From Lachnospiraceae bacterium (GTDB lineage Bacteria; Bacillota; Clostridia; Lachnospirales; Lachnospiraceae), in NCBI GenBank assembly GCA_017441585.1, contig JAFRWW010000002.1:1-62317 (forward strand): a DNA stretch of 62,317 bases. The letters are read 5' to 3'. Position numbers and translations under genes: made by a program. Below the pieces are notes generated by a model that saw only the letters and a program-made list of their open reading frames with translations, had not been told where the DNA came from and did no database searches. Positions 15,930-24,845 of this stretch are shown piece after piece. Every line of letters begins with the position of its first letter. Position 1 is the stretch's first letter.

Positions 15930-16547
15930 ATGAAGGTTTTGATTTTAAACGGGAGTCCCAGAGAGGACGGAAATACGTCGGTTGCGGTGAATGAATTGGT
16001 TAAGACTTTTGAGGAAGAAGGCGTGGAGACAGAGGTGGTGCGGATCGGCAGTCAGGCTATCAGGGGCTGTGTGGCTTGTGGCGGCTGCGCGCAGACGGGG
16101 AAATGCGTATTTGACGATGCGGTTAATGATATCGCTCCAAAGTTTGAAGTATCGGATGGTCTTATCGTGGCCAGTCCCGTGTACTATGCTTCTGCAAATG
16201 CTACGCTTATAGCCTGCCTTGACAGACTGTTTTACAGTTCTCATTTTGACAAGACCATGAAGGTGGGAGCATGTGTTACGGTGGCCAGGCGCGGAGGGTG
16301 TTCCGCTACTTTTGACGAGCTGAATAAGTATTTTACCATCAGCGGGATGCCGATAGCTTCCGCTCAGTATTGGAACAGCGTGCACGGAAGGGATAAAGGT
16401 GAGGCTGCTAAGGATCTGGAGGGCCTTCGGAACATGCGTGTATTAGCCCACAATATGGCTTTTCTTATGAAGAGCATAGCTCTGGGCAAGGAACAGTATG
16501 GCATGCCGAAGGAAGAGGAACGGGTCTGGACGCATTTTATAAGGTGA
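15930..16547 (+). CDS. Flavodoxin-fold NADPH-dependent FMN reductase / iron-sulfur flavoprotein
   Basis: ATG at 15930 follows AAAGGAGG; an in-frame GTG three bases upstream is less likely. The 205-aa protein begins MKVLILNGSPREDGNTS, the FMN phosphate loop. A compact cysteine motif C-x2-C-x2-C-x5-C (RGCVACGGCAQTGKC) follows, close to that of [4Fe-4S] flavoproteins (Isf family). DGLIVASPVYYASANATL and the FDELNKYFTI region complete the fold. It would shuttle electrons between NAD(P)H or ferredoxin and small acceptors. It converges with the next gene, with an 11-nt overlap of coding ends. Confidence 0.8.
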   Translation: MKVLILNGSPREDGNTSVAVNELVKTFEEEGVETEVVRIGSQAIRGCVACGGCAQTGKCVFDDAVNDIAPKFEVSDGLIVASPVYYASANATLIACLDRLFYSSHFDKTMKVGACVTVARRGGCSATFDELNKYFTISGMPIASAQYWNSVHGRDKGEAAKDLEGLRNMRVLAHNMAFLMKSIALGKEQYGMPKEEERVWTHFIR

Positions 16548-17343
16548 TACGTTCATCATAGGGCACTGTCGGAACGTGCCTGCATACGATCTCTTTTAGT
16601 TTTTCAAAGTTTTCCGGGGTGTTGGCGGCGATGACGGGAAAAGGCCGGTCCAGCGGGAAAGAGTCATAGTGAAGACATTCTGCTACACCGCCGGCTTCCC
16701 GGATCAGGGCAAAGCCCGCCGCGGCATCCCAGGGAAACAGTCTCATCTCAAAATACAGTTCGGCTCTTCCTGCGGCCACCATGGCCAGCTCCAGGGAGGC
16801 GGTGCCCATACGCCTTAGATCGTCCGACTGCATATATACTTCTTCGATGATGCGAAAGCAGGGGGCTGCGTAGCGTTTATCATAAAGACACATGGCTGAA
16901 CATAAATGCGAATGTGAAAAATCCCTGTCGGAGACAGTAATCTTTTTTCCGTTTAAAAACGCGCCCTGTCCTTTTTCAGCTACAAACATTTCATCTCTGT
17001 AAGGATTGAATATGATCCCGGCGTATGGCTCGCCGTCTTTTACAAGGCCTACGGAAATGCCGGAAAACCCTATACCTCTTATAAAATTAGAGGTGCCGTC
17101 GATGGGATCCACTACCCATACGTCACTGACATCATGTATCCTGTGATGGTTTTCTTCTCCCAACACTTCACTTTTGCTTATCAATCCGGTGAGCCTTTCG
17201 GTCAGAAATGCTTCCACAGCCTTATCCGCATCGGTAACATAGTTTGACAGGTTGCCTTTCTGCTCGATCTCAAGATCGGATGTATCCATCAGTTTTCCCG
17301 CCTGCCTTACTATTTCGCAGGCTTTTTTTATCTCTGTATTCAT
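16537..17343 (-). CDS. Inositol monophosphatase family protein
   Basis: The 268-aa enzyme has the Li+-sensitive phosphatase metal sites in order: VLGEENH (Glu), WVVDPIDGTSNFIRG (DPIDGT), and LFPWDAAAGFALIREAGG (WDxAAG). Members hydrolyse inositol phosphates, histidinol phosphate, PAP or fructose-1,6-bisphosphate; motif spacing fits the SuhB/IMPase group. It lies downstream of the MATE gene on the same strand, but the 770-bp hairpin array between them makes joint transcription doubtful. No classical terminator follows. Confidence 0.85.
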   Translation of the reverse strand: MNTEIKKACEIVRQAGKLMDTSDLEIEQKGNLSNYVTDADKAVEAFLTERLTGLISKSEVLGEENHHRIHDVSDVWVVDPIDGTSNFIRGIGFSGISVGLVKDGEPYAGIIFNPYRDEMFVAEKGQGAFLNGKKITVSDRDFSHSHLCSAMCLYDKRYAAPCFRIIEEVYMQSDDLRRMGTASLELAMVAAGRAELYFEMRLFPWDAAAGFALIREAGGVAECLHYDSFPLDRPFPVIAANTPENFEKLKEIVCRHVPTVPYDERITL

Positions 17344-17370
17344 TGTTTTTCCTATCCTTCGTTTATTGGG

Positions 17371-18090
17371 TACGGACTATTTTTATGATTTCTAAATCTC
17401 GTCCGTATCGCTGTTTTATTGATACGGACAATATTATGATTTTTGATTTTCGTCTGTATTTTTATACTTAGTTTTGTACGGACTATTTTGATGATTTTAA
17501 ATCTCGTCCGTATCGCTGTTTTATTAATACGGACGATATTATGATTTTTGATTTTTGTCCGTATTTTTATACGTTATTTGTACGGACTATTTTTATGATT
17601 TTTAAATCTTGTCCGTACTGCTGTTTTTGTTAATACGGACGAAATTATGATTTTTCGATTTTTGTCCGTATTTTTACACGTAATATGTACGGACTATTTT
17701 GATGATTTTAAATCTCGTCCGTATCGCTGTTTTATTAATACGGACGATATTATGATTCTTTGATTTTTGTCCGTATTTTTATACGTTATTTGTACGGACT
17801 ATTTTTATGATTTTAAATTTCGTCCGTATCGTTATTTTATTAATACGGACGAAATTATGATTTTTCGATTTTTGTCCGTATTTTTACACGTAATATGTAC
17901 GGACTATTTTTATGATTTTAAATTTCGTCCGTATCGCCGTTTTATTAATACGGACGAGATTATGATATTTTGATTTTCGTCCGTATTATTATACGTAATT
18001 TTTACGGACTGTTTTAATGTTTTTTAAATCTCGTCCGTATCGCCGTTTTATTGATACGGACGAGATTATGATTTTTGATTTTCGTCCGTA
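17371..18090. repeat. Tandem array of 14 hairpins (28 alternating TACGGAC/GTCCGTA heptamers)
   Basis: Seven units of about 105 bp lie head to tail (starts 17371, 17477, 17581, 17688, 17793, 17898, 18003). Each unit holds two inverted pairs. The first is TACGGAC, about 23 AT-rich bases, then GTCCGTA (for example 17371-17407). The second is TACGGAC, about 22 bases, then GTCCGTA (for example 17528-17563). In total 27 of 28 heptamers are exact; only 17452-17458 differs (GTCTGTA). The inter-arm sequences share ATGATTTTT and drift between units. Neighbouring hairpins can also pair the other way (GTCCGTAT with ATACGGAC across 13 bases). The 105-bp period leaves a short open frame in some units, but it breaks in others, so the array is non-coding. 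Its function is unknown. It fills the space between the MATE and inositol-phosphatase genes. Confidence 0.95.
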
Positions 18091-18110
18091 TTTTTACATA
18101 TAGATCATTG

Positions 18111-18133
18111 AAAATACTCAAACGGAGTATTTT
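18111..18133 (-). terminator. Hairpin over the MATE gene stop codon
   Basis: AAAATACTC (18111-18119) pairs with GAGTATTTT (18125-18133) around a 5-nt loop that includes part of the MATE stop codon. A/T runs flank both sides. Confidence 0.55.
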
Positions 18134-19443
18134 TTCAGCAGTTTAAACATTGAGATGAGAAGCGGGATGACCATCAGTACCCAGACAATGGGTTCAGCCA
18201 CGATAATGCCCCAGTAGCCGATGATGGGCGCTAAAAACAGGGCTATCAAAAGCTTTCCCGCAAATTCGATAAAACTGGATATGACCGGGGTGGTGGCGTC
18301 GCCGCAGCCCTGGAGGGAGTTCCTTATGAGGGCAATGAGCGTGGGGACAAAATAAAAGGCCGTGTCCACGCGAAGGTAGAGGACAGCGTACTTTATTATC
18401 TCGCTTTCCACGGAGCCCGTCACCATGGTGACCAGGCGGCCCGCTATGGTGTTGGAGATTATTATCACAAGGATACACCAGACCCAGGTGAGGGCGATGG
18501 TGTCAAACATGCCTTTCTTTATCCTGTCATATCTGCCGGCGCCCATATTCTGACCGCAGTAGGTGGCCAGTGCCTGGCCGAACACTCCGAAGGGCAGCAT
18601 GAATATCATGGTGATCTTTCTTGCTGCGGTGTGGGCTACTATGATGTTGCGGCCCAGGGTGTTGATGGCAGTCTGCAGGGATACGGTGCCGAAGCTGACG
18701 AAGGCGGACATGAATCCCATGGAAAATCCCGCCTTCAGCATTTTTGAGATCATTTCTTTATCAAGGGCCAGGTCTTCTTTTGAAAAGTGAAGCTGGGGGT
18801 ATTTTTTTCTAATATACAGCATACACAGTACAAAGGAGACACCCTGGGAAAAAATGGTGGCGAAGGCGGCTCCCGCTACTCCCATGTGAAAATATCTTAT
18901 CAGGGAATAATCGAGAAATACATTTAATATCACGGATATGATAAGAAAGATCAGGGGCGTGAAGGAATCTCCGATGGCGCGAAGGAGTGCCGCGCAGGCG
19001 TTGTACATGGCGCTTAAGATGAGACCTGCCATGATCACTACTATGTAGGATTTCGCATTGTCATATATTTCGGCGGGTACATTAAGGATATGCAGGATAT
19101 TGTCCGCAAAAATGAGGGAAAAGATACTCATGAGACCGGATATGAGCGCAGTCAGTAGGAATGTGAACCCGGCTGCTTTTTTTAAGCCCTTTTCATCCTT
19201 TGCACCGAATCTGGTGGCAGCTATTATGGCAAAACCTCCCGTGACTCCAAACATCATGTCCACCATGAGGTCGGCCACAGTGGAGGTACCGCCCACGGCG
19301 GCTATGCCGTTTTCGCCCAGAAAGACACCCACTATCCTGGTGTCGGCGATGGAATAAAAAAGCTGCAGTATGCGTCCCACAAAAAGCGGAATGGAAAACT
19401 GTAATATTAACTTTATGGGTTTGCCCTGCGTAAGTGATCTCAT
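18118..19443 (-). CDS. MATE-family multidrug/metabolite exporter
   Basis: The 441-aa protein has twelve predicted membrane segments and MATE signatures: LTQGKPIKLILQFSIPLFVGRILQ at the N-terminus, IADTRIVGVFLGENGIAAVGGTS, and the second-half VFGQALATYCGQNMGAGRYDR. It would export cationic drugs or metabolites in exchange for Na+ or H+. The start is the first ATG. Its ribosome binding site is weak. The C-terminus ends at the hairpin at 18111-18133, followed by the repeat array. Confidence 0.88.
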   Translation of the reverse strand: MRSLTQGKPIKLILQFSIPLFVGRILQLFYSIADTRIVGVFLGENGIAAVGGTSTVADLMVDMMFGVTGGFAIIAATRFGAKDEKGLKKAAGFTFLLTALISGLMSIFSLIFADNILHILNVPAEIYDNAKSYIVVIMAGLILSAMYNACAALLRAIGDSFTPLIFLIISVILNVFLDYSLIRYFHMGVAGAAFATIFSQGVSFVLCMLYIRKKYPQLHFSKEDLALDKEMISKMLKAGFSMGFMSAFVSFGTVSLQTAINTLGRNIIVAHTAARKITMIFMLPFGVFGQALATYCGQNMGAGRYDRIKKGMFDTIALTWVWCILVIIISNTIAGRLVTMVTGSVESEIIKYAVLYLRVDTAFYFVPTLIALIRNSLQGCGDATTPVISSFIEFAGKLLIALFLAPIIGYWGIIVAEPIVWVLMVIPLLISMFKLLKKYSV

Positions 19444-19491
19444 GGTTTCAAAATCTTTGATCCGGAATCTTTATTTTAAAATCTTTGCTTC

Positions 19492-19524
19492 AAAAAAATC
19501 CTCCCCGGATCGCTCCGGAGAGGA
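19492..19524 (-). terminator. Rho-independent terminator of hpf
   Basis: On the minus strand, an 11-bp stem with one mismatch (arms TCCTC-x-CCGGA and TCCGG-x-GAGGA, 19499-19524) is followed by seven T. Confidence 0.85.
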
Positions 19525-19597
19525 ATGTGTACATCTTTTCGGTGAAGTGTTTCCGTTAAAATATAATGGAATATGTCCTGTCTGTCCAGAACGGTTT

Positions 19598-20134
19598 TCA
19601 GAAGGTGGGCTCGATGAGTCCGTAGGTGTTGCCCTTCCTCTTATAAACTACATTGACCTCGTCTGTCTCTGCGTTTCTGAATACGAAGAAGTCATGCCCC
19701 AAAAGTTCCATCTCCACGCAGGCGTCCTCAGGGAACATGGGCTTGATGCCGAAACTCTTGGTGCGGACGATATTAACTTCCTCTTCCTCATCCACCTCTT
19801 CCTCGAGGAAGGCTGTCTTTAAGCTGCCGCCGTCTCCGCCTCCCTGGGAGCGCTCGATGATCTTATTCTTATACTTTTTCATCTGGCGCTCTATGATCTC
19901 CTCCACGAGATCGATGGATACGTACATGTCATTGCTGACATTTTCGCTTCGTATGATGGTTCCCTTAACGGGAATGGTCACCTCTATCTTTTGTCTGTCC
20001 TTTTCCACACTTAAAGTAACATGCACCTCGGTATCGGGAGTGAAATATTTTTCCAGCTTACCGATCTTTTCCTGTACTGCCGACTTAAGCCCCGGTGTAA
20101 CGTCAATATTTTTACCAACGATCACAAATTTCAT
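19598..20134 (-). CDS. hpf: Ribosome hibernation-promoting factor, long form
   Basis: The ATG at 20134 follows AAAGGAG at nine bases, so I drop the eight extra upstream codons. The 178-aa protein starts MKFVIVGKNIDVTPGLK. It has the HPF/YfiA N-terminal domain (IGKLEKYF, VHVTLSVEKDRQKIEVTIPVKG, DMYVSIDLVEEIIERQMKKYK). An acidic linker (EEEVDEEEEVNI) and the C-terminal dimerisation domain (IVRTKSFGIKPM, ELLGHDFFVFRNAETDEVNVVYKRKGNTYGLIEP) follow. Long HPF joins two 70S ribosomes into inactive 100S particles in stationary phase. It has its own promoter at 20199-20227 and a terminator at 19492. Confidence 0.93.
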   Translation of the reverse strand: MKFVIVGKNIDVTPGLKSAVQEKIGKLEKYFTPDTEVHVTLSVEKDRQKIEVTIPVKGTIIRSENVSNDMYVSIDLVEEIIERQMKKYKNKIIERSQGGGDGGSLKTAFLEEEVDEEEEVNIVRTKSFGIKPMFPEDACVEMELLGHDFFVFRNAETDEVNVVYKRKGNTYGLIEPTF

Positions 20135-20198
20135 AAGCCTGTCTCCTTTCGATAACACGTCGTCGGGGTTTATGCCCCCGAAACGGATTTATGGATAC

Positions 20199-20227
20199 AT
20201 TATATCAAAATCCGTTAGTTTTAACAA
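20199..20227 (-). promoter_or_regulatory. hpf promoter
   Basis: On the minus strand, TTGTTA (20222-20227), 17 bp, TATAAT (20199-20204). The 5' leader contains a CGGGG/CCCCG hairpin (20163-20180). Confidence 0.7.
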
Positions 20228-20306
20228 TAACCAACCGCCCTTTACATATAACCAAGTGTTTTTTGCCTGCAGGATGTTAAGAGATTGTACTTATTTTAAT
20301 ACAATA

Positions 20307-20385
20307 ATTGTCAAATATTTGACAGAATCCTTATTGCCAAATGAAAAATGCTGTGATACAATCACAAATGACAAATTTTTAACAG
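20307..20385 (+). promoter_or_regulatory. Butyrate operon promoter with Rex-box-like palindromes
   Basis: TTGCCA (20334-20339), 17 bp and TACAAT (20357-20362) form the promoter. The perfect palindrome TGTCAAATATTTGACA (20309-20324) sits just upstream. The 18-mer TTGTCAAATATTTGACAG (20308-20325) matches the Rex consensus TTGTTAANNNNTTAACAA at 11 of 14 defined positions. A weaker copy, ATGACAAATTTTTAACAG, overlaps the expected transcription start (20368-20385). Confidence 0.65.
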
Positions 20386-20407
20386 CACACTCGAACGGAG
20401 GGAAGAG

Positions 20408-21589
20408 ATGTCAAAGAAAATCGTTTTAGCAGGCGCTGTGCGTACAGCCATAGGTACCATGGGAGGCGGACTTTCAACTACACCCGCACCTGTACTGGGT
20501 ACCATCGTGATCAAGGAAGCGTTAAAAAGAGCAAATGTTCCGGCTGACAAGGTAGACCATGTGTACATGGGCTGCGTGATTCAGGCAGGTCTGGGACAGA
20601 ATGTGGCTCGTCAGGCATCCGTCAATGCGGGAATCCCCGTAGAGACCCCTGCGGTTACGGTAAACGTAGTCTGTGGATCAGGCCTTAATTGCGTAAATAT
20701 GGCTGCCCAGATGATCCAGTGCGGCGATGCTGATATCGTAGTAGCAGGCGGTATGGAGAATATGTCCATGGCACCTTATGCACTGAAGCAGGCGCGTTTC
20801 GGATACAGAATGAACAATAACACCATCGTGGATACCATGGTAAACGACGCTCTGTGGGATGCGTTCAATGATTATCACATGGGTATCACCGCTGAGAACA
20901 TCTGTGAGAAGTGGGGCATCACCAGACGCGAGCTGGATGAGTTTGCAGCCAAGTCTCAGCAGAAGGCAGTGGCAGCCATCGAATCAGGCGCATTCAAGGA
21001 TGAGATCGTACCCGTAGAAGTAAAGAAAAAGAAGGAAACAGTCATCTTCGATACAGATGAAGGACCCCGTCCCGGCACTACGGCGGACAGCATAGCCAAG
21101 CTTCGTCCCGCATTTAAGCCCGACGGACTCGTTACCGCAGGTAATGCATCAGGTATCAATGACGGTGCAGCTGCAGTAGTCGTAATGAGCGAAGAAAAGG
21201 CTAAGGAACTGGGTGTAAAGCCTATGGCTACATTCGTGGCAGGAGCCCTGGGCGGATGCGATCCCGCTATCATGGGCATCGGCCCCGTAGTGGCTACCAA
21301 GAAGGTAATGGACAAGGCCGGCTATAAGATCGAAGATTTCGACATAATCGAGGCAAACGAAGCCTTTGCCGCACAGTCCATAGCAGTACAGAAAGAACTG
21401 GGCTTTACCGATGAGCAGCTCAACCCCAACGGCGGCGCCATCGCATTGGGGCATCCCGTAGGCGCATCAGGTTGCCGTATCCTGGTAACCCTGCTCCATG
21501 AGATGGAAAAGAAAGATGCGAAGAAGGGTCTGGCTACCCTTTGTATCGGCGGCGGCATGGGCTGCGCGACTATCGTAGAGAGAGACTAA
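20408..21589 (+). CDS. thl: Acetyl-CoA acetyltransferase (thiolase)
   Basis: This enzyme condenses two acetyl-CoA to acetoacetyl-CoA, the first step of butyrate synthesis. The 393-aa protein has the nucleophilic Cys89 in [15 protein letters not shown], the [11 protein letters not shown] motif with His, and the second catalytic Cys in [11 protein letters not shown]. The start follows GGAGGGAAGAG. It is the first gene of the butyrate cluster and is separated from crt by 251 bp containing a structured element (21668-21753). Control by a Rex-type redox repressor is suggested by the palindromes at 20309 and 20368. Confidence 0.95.
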   Translation: MSKKIVLAGAVRTAIGTMGGGLSTTPAPVLGTIVIKEALKRANVPADKVDHVYMGCVIQAGLGQNVARQASVNAGIPVETPAVTVNVVCGSGLNCVNMAAQMIQCGDADIVVAGGMENMSMAPYALKQARFGYRMNNNTIVDTMVNDALWDAFNDYHMGITAENICEKWGITRRELDEFAAKSQQKAVAAIESGAFKDEIVPVEVKKKKETVIFDTDEGPRPGTTADSIAKLRPAFKPDGLVTAGNASGINDGAAAVVVMSEEKAKELGVKPMATFVAGALGGCDPAIMGIGPVVATKKVMDKAGYKIEDFDIIEANEAFAAQSIAVQKELGFTDEQLNPNGGAIALGHPVGASGCRILVTLLHEMEKKDAKKGLATLCIGGGMGCATIVERD

Positions 21590-21667
21590 GAATCTTCAGC
21601 TTGAGGTGGGCTGGCAGGTTTTGCTGACACAATAAAGCCAGACCTACTTAACGAAAACAAGCCGATT

Positions 21668-21753
21668 AGCCCTCGCAAGGGAGAAAATCGTGCACAACCT
21701 TTAAAATAGTATAAACCGATTCCGATTTTCGGTAACGGGGCGAGGGCTTTTTA
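21668..21753 (+). promoter_or_regulatory. Structured intercistronic element between thl and crt
   Basis: AGCCCTCGC (21668-21676) pairs perfectly with GCGAGGGCT (21740-21748), which runs into five T. The 63-nt interior contains CCGATT...TTTTCGG and an AT-rich part. The 9-bp GC-rich closing stem plus T-run looks like a terminator or attenuator with a large structured loop. No known riboswitch class is recognised. Confidence 0.5.
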
Positions 21754-21840
21754 TGAGGCGCAGTTTGAGTTTAGTATGGTCTGAGCCGTGTCAGAAAACC
21801 TGAGCAGACACCGAAAGCGGATCTATAAGGAGAATTACGC

Positions 21841-22653
21841 ATGGAATATATCTTATACGAGGTATCCGACAAAGTCGGAACAATAACGATAAACCGTGAG
21901 AAGGCCCTGAACGCCCTCAACTCACAGGTTTTAGACGAACTCAGTGCTACCCTTGACGCCGTGGATCTCAATGAGATCCGCTGCCTGGTCCTTACCGGAG
22001 CAGGCGAGAAAGCCTTCGTGGCAGGCGCTGACATAGCAGAGATGAGTAGCCTCACCAAGGCAGAGGCAGAAGCCTTCGGTAAGAAAGGAAACGACGTCTT
22101 CAGGAAGCTGGAGACCTTCCCCATCCCTGTGATAGCCGCAGTGAACGGCTTTGCACTGGGCGGTGGCTGCGAGATAGCTATGAGCTGTGACATTCGGCTC
22201 GCTTCCGATACCGCAGTTTTCGGACAGCCCGAAGTTGGTCTGGGCATCACCCCCGGTTTTGGCGGTACACAGAGACTGGCAAGACTCATAGGTGCAGGCA
22301 TGGCAAAGCAGCTCATCTACACAGCGCGCAATATCAAGGCTGAAGAAGCCTACAGAGTCGGCCTGGTAAATGATGTGATAAAGCCCGAGGAAGGCGCATC
22401 ATCAAAGGATGCGGTCCTGGCGGCAGCCCAGAAGATGGCAGCAGGCATAGCAAAGCAGGCTCCCATCGCGGTGAGAGCATCCAAGAAGGCTATAAATGAC
22501 GGTCTTCAGGTGGATATGGACGCAGCCATCGTCATAGAAGAGAAGCTTTTCGGAAGCTGCTTTGAGACAAAGGATCAGGGCGCGGCAATGGCTAATTTCC
22601 TGGAGAAGGATAAGGAAAAGAAACTTAAGGTCGTACCTTTTGAGAACAAGTAA
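21841..22653 (+). CDS. crt: 3-hydroxybutyryl-CoA dehydratase (crotonase)
   Basis: It dehydrates 3-hydroxybutyryl-CoA to crotonyl-CoA. The 270-aa crotonase-fold protein has the CoA-binding/oxyanion segments CLVLTGAGEKAFVAGADIAEM and NGFALGGGCEIAMSCDIRLAS. The catalytic-glutamate region FGQPEVGLGITPGFGGTQRLARLIG and the KAINDGLQVDMDAAI helix follow. The length is slightly above the usual 260 aa because of a KPEEGASSKDA loop. The start follows AAGGAG. It lies in order with hbd and bcd as in other Lachnospiraceae. Confidence 0.94.
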   Translation: MEYILYEVSDKVGTITINREKALNALNSQVLDELSATLDAVDLNEIRCLVLTGAGEKAFVAGADIAEMSSLTKAEAEAFGKKGNDVFRKLETFPIPVIAAVNGFALGGGCEIAMSCDIRLASDTAVFGQPEVGLGITPGFGGTQRLARLIGAGMAKQLIYTARNIKAEEAYRVGLVNDVIKPEEGASSKDAVLAAAQKMAAGIAKQAPIAVRASKKAINDGLQVDMDAAIVIEEKLFGSCFETKDQGAAMANFLEKDKEKKLKVVPFENK

Positions 22654-22682
22654 AGAATGACAGTATAAGAGAACAATATGGT

Positions 22683-22711
22683 TTGTCATTTTGAGCAGCA
22701 GGAAGAATCCT
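22683..22711 (+). repeat. Dispersed TGTCATTTTGAGCAG...GAAGAATCC repeat, copy between crt and hbd
   Basis: One degenerate unit of the family described at 49984-50088, here inside the butyrate operon and upstream of the hbd ribosome binding site. Confidence 0.55.
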
Positions 22712-22760
22712 AAATAGTTAATCAAAGAACTGTAATTTATTTATAGATCAGGAGGAAAAA

Positions 22761-23633
22761 ATGAAAGTAGGAGTAATTGGTGCAGGTACCATGGGACAGG
22801 GCATCGCAAAGGCTTTTGCCCAGACAGAAGGTTATGAAGTAATGCTCTGCGATATCAAGCAGGAGTGGGCTGAGGGCGGCAAGGACAAGATCGCCAAGGG
22901 CTATGCCAAGTTAGTGGCAAAGGAAAAGATGACACAGGAGACTGCAGATGCCATTGTGGCAAAAATCACTCCCGGACTTAAGGAAGATCTGTGCGCAGAC
23001 TGCGATCTCATCGTGGAAGCAGCTTTTGAGAATATGGAAGTAAAGAAGACCACATTCTCAGAGCTTGATAAGATATGTAAGGCTGACTGTGTATTTGCTT
23101 CTAACACATCATCACTTTCCATCACGGAGATCGGCAACGGTATCAGCCGTCCCGTGGCAGGAATGCATTTCTTTAACCCCGCCGACAGGATGAAGCTCAT
23201 CGAGGTCATTGCAGGAGTTAACACACCCCAGTCGACAGTCGACAGGATAATAGAGATATCAAAGGAGATCGGCAAGACTCCCGTACAGGTAAACGAGGCA
23301 GCGGGCTTTGTGGTAAACCGCATCCTCATCCCCATGATAAACGAGGCTGCCTTCATAAAGATGGAGGGCGTATCCGATATAGAGGGAATCGATTCCGCCA
23401 TGAAGCTTGGCGCAAACCATCCCATGGGACCCCTGGAGCTGGGCGATTTTGTCGGACTGGATATCTGCCTTGCCATCATGGATGTTCTCTATAATGAGAC
23501 CGGAGATTCCAAGTACAGGGCATGTCCTCTGCTTCGCAAGATGGTAAGAGGCGGCAACCTGGGCGTAAAGAGCGGCAAGGGATTCTATGTATATAATGAG
23601 GATCGCACCAAGACACCTGTTGACAAGGCTTGA
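22761..23633 (+). CDS. hbd: 3-hydroxybutyryl-CoA dehydrogenase
   Basis: It reduces acetoacetyl-CoA to (S)-3-hydroxybutyryl-CoA with NAD(P)H. The 290-aa protein starts with the dinucleotide fold KVGVIGAGTMGQGIAKAFAQ. It has SNTSSLSITEI, the catalytic His in GMHFFNPADRMKLIEVI, the Glu/Asn region VNEAAGFVVNRILIPMINEAAF, and the C-terminal GNHPMGPLELGDFVGLD-like segment (here GANHPMGP). The AGGAGG site lies eight bases from the ATG. It is cotranscribed with bcd 34 bp downstream. Confidence 0.95.
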   Translation: MKVGVIGAGTMGQGIAKAFAQTEGYEVMLCDIKQEWAEGGKDKIAKGYAKLVAKEKMTQETADAIVAKITPGLKEDLCADCDLIVEAAFENMEVKKTTFSELDKICKADCVFASNTSSLSITEIGNGISRPVAGMHFFNPADRMKLIEVIAGVNTPQSTVDRIIEISKEIGKTPVQVNEAAGFVVNRILIPMINEAAFIKMEGVSDIEGIDSAMKLGANHPMGPLELGDFVGLDICLAIMDVLYNETGDSKYRACPLLRKMVRGGNLGVKSGKGFYVYNEDRTKTPVDKA

Positions 23634-23667
23634 TGCGAAAGAGATGAGATAGGAGGAAGATAAAGAG

Positions 23668-24834
23668 ATGGATTTTAATCTGGAAAAAAAGCATGAGATG
23701 GCGAGACAGCTCTTCAAAGAGTTCGCTGAAAACGAGGCAAAGCCTCTGGCTCAGGAGATCGACGAGCAGCACAGATTTCCCAGAGAGACAGTTGATAAGA
23801 TGGCACGCTATGGCTTCCTTGGCATACCGATCTCAAAAGAGTACGGCGGACAGGGCTGCGATGTGCTTACCTATGTGATGTGTGTGGAGGAGCTTTCAAA
23901 GGTTTGCGGTACTACAGGCGTTATCGTTTCCGCACATACTTCTCTTTGCTGCGATCCCATAGCTACCTATGGTACCGAAGAGCAGAAGCAGAAATTTTTG
24001 GTTCCCCTGGCAAAGGGTGAGAAGCTGGGTGCTTTCGGTCTTACCGAGCCCGGAGCAGGAACGGATGCCCAGGGTCAGCAGACCAAGGCTGTAGAGGATG
24101 GAGACGAGTGGGTTCTCAACGGTTCAAAGTGCTTCATCACCAACGGCAAGGAAGCTGACGTATATGTTATCTTTGCCGTGACAGGCAAGGTTGAAAAGAG
24201 AGGAAAGATGCTCAAGGAGATCTCCGCTTTCATAGTGGAAAAGGGTACTCCCGGATTTACCTTTGGTACAAAGGAAAACAAGATGGGTATTTGTGGATCA
24301 TCCACCTATGAGCTCATATTCACCGATTGCCGTATCCCCAAGGAGAACCTTCTGGGACAGAGAGGCAAGGGCTTTAACATAGCAATGCATACTCTGGACG
24401 GCGGACGTATCGGTATCGCTGCCCAGGCTTTGGGACTTGCAGAGGGTGCGCTTGAGACCACCATCAATTACGTAAAGGAAAGAAAGCAGTTCGGACGTGC
24501 CATCGGTGCCTTCCAGAATACCCAGTTCCAGCTGGCTGATATGGCCACAAAGGTAGAGGCTGCAAAGCTTCTGGTATACAAGGCAGCTCTTAAAAAGGAT
24601 GAGTATCAGAAGAACAACAAGATATCCTATTCCATGGAGGCAGCCATGGCAAAGCTTGCCGCTGCCGAGATAGCGATGGAAGTGACTACCAAGGCAGTAC
24701 AGCTGCACGGCGGTTACGGATATATCAAAGAGTATGATGTGGAGCGCATGATGAGAGACGCAAAGATAACCGAGATCTACGAGGGTACATCAGAGGTTCA
24801 GCGCATGGTCATTTCAGCAGGTCTGTTAAAGTAA
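23668..24834 (+). CDS. bcd: Butyryl-CoA dehydrogenase
   Basis: The FAD acyl-CoA dehydrogenase reduces crotonyl-CoA to butyryl-CoA; with EtfAB this can be coupled to ferredoxin reduction (electron bifurcation). The 388-aa protein has [17 protein letters not shown], the [16 protein letters not shown] segment, [20 protein letters not shown], and the catalytic glutamate in [14 protein letters not shown] near the C-terminus. The etfB and etfA genes follow at 11 and 17 bp, which is the arrangement known for bifurcating Bcd/Etf complexes. Confidence 0.95.
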   Translation: MDFNLEKKHEMARQLFKEFAENEAKPLAQEIDEQHRFPRETVDKMARYGFLGIPISKEYGGQGCDVLTYVMCVEELSKVCGTTGVIVSAHTSLCCDPIATYGTEEQKQKFLVPLAKGEKLGAFGLTEPGAGTDAQGQQTKAVEDGDEWVLNGSKCFITNGKEADVYVIFAVTGKVEKRGKMLKEISAFIVEKGTPGFTFGTKENKMGICGSSTYELIFTDCRIPKENLLGQRGKGFNIAMHTLDGGRIGIAAQALGLAEGALETTINYVKERKQFGRAIGAFQNTQFQLADMATKVEAAKLLVYKAALKKDEYQKNNKISYSMEAAMAKLAAAEIAMEVTTKAVQLHGGYGYIKEYDVERMMRDAKITEIYEGTSEVQRMVISAGLLK

Positions 24835-24845
24835 GGAGGCATACA

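Noticed and set aside
17767..17973. Open frame of 68 codons with a repeated 35-residue peptide
   Set aside because: It is a by-product of the 105-bp repeat period being divisible by three. Other units are 104, 106 or 107 bp and break the frame, and there is no ribosome site.
17371..18090. CRISPR array
   Set aside because: There are no unique spacers between identical direct repeats. All intervals are related to one another, the conserved words alternate in orientation, and no cas gene is nearby.
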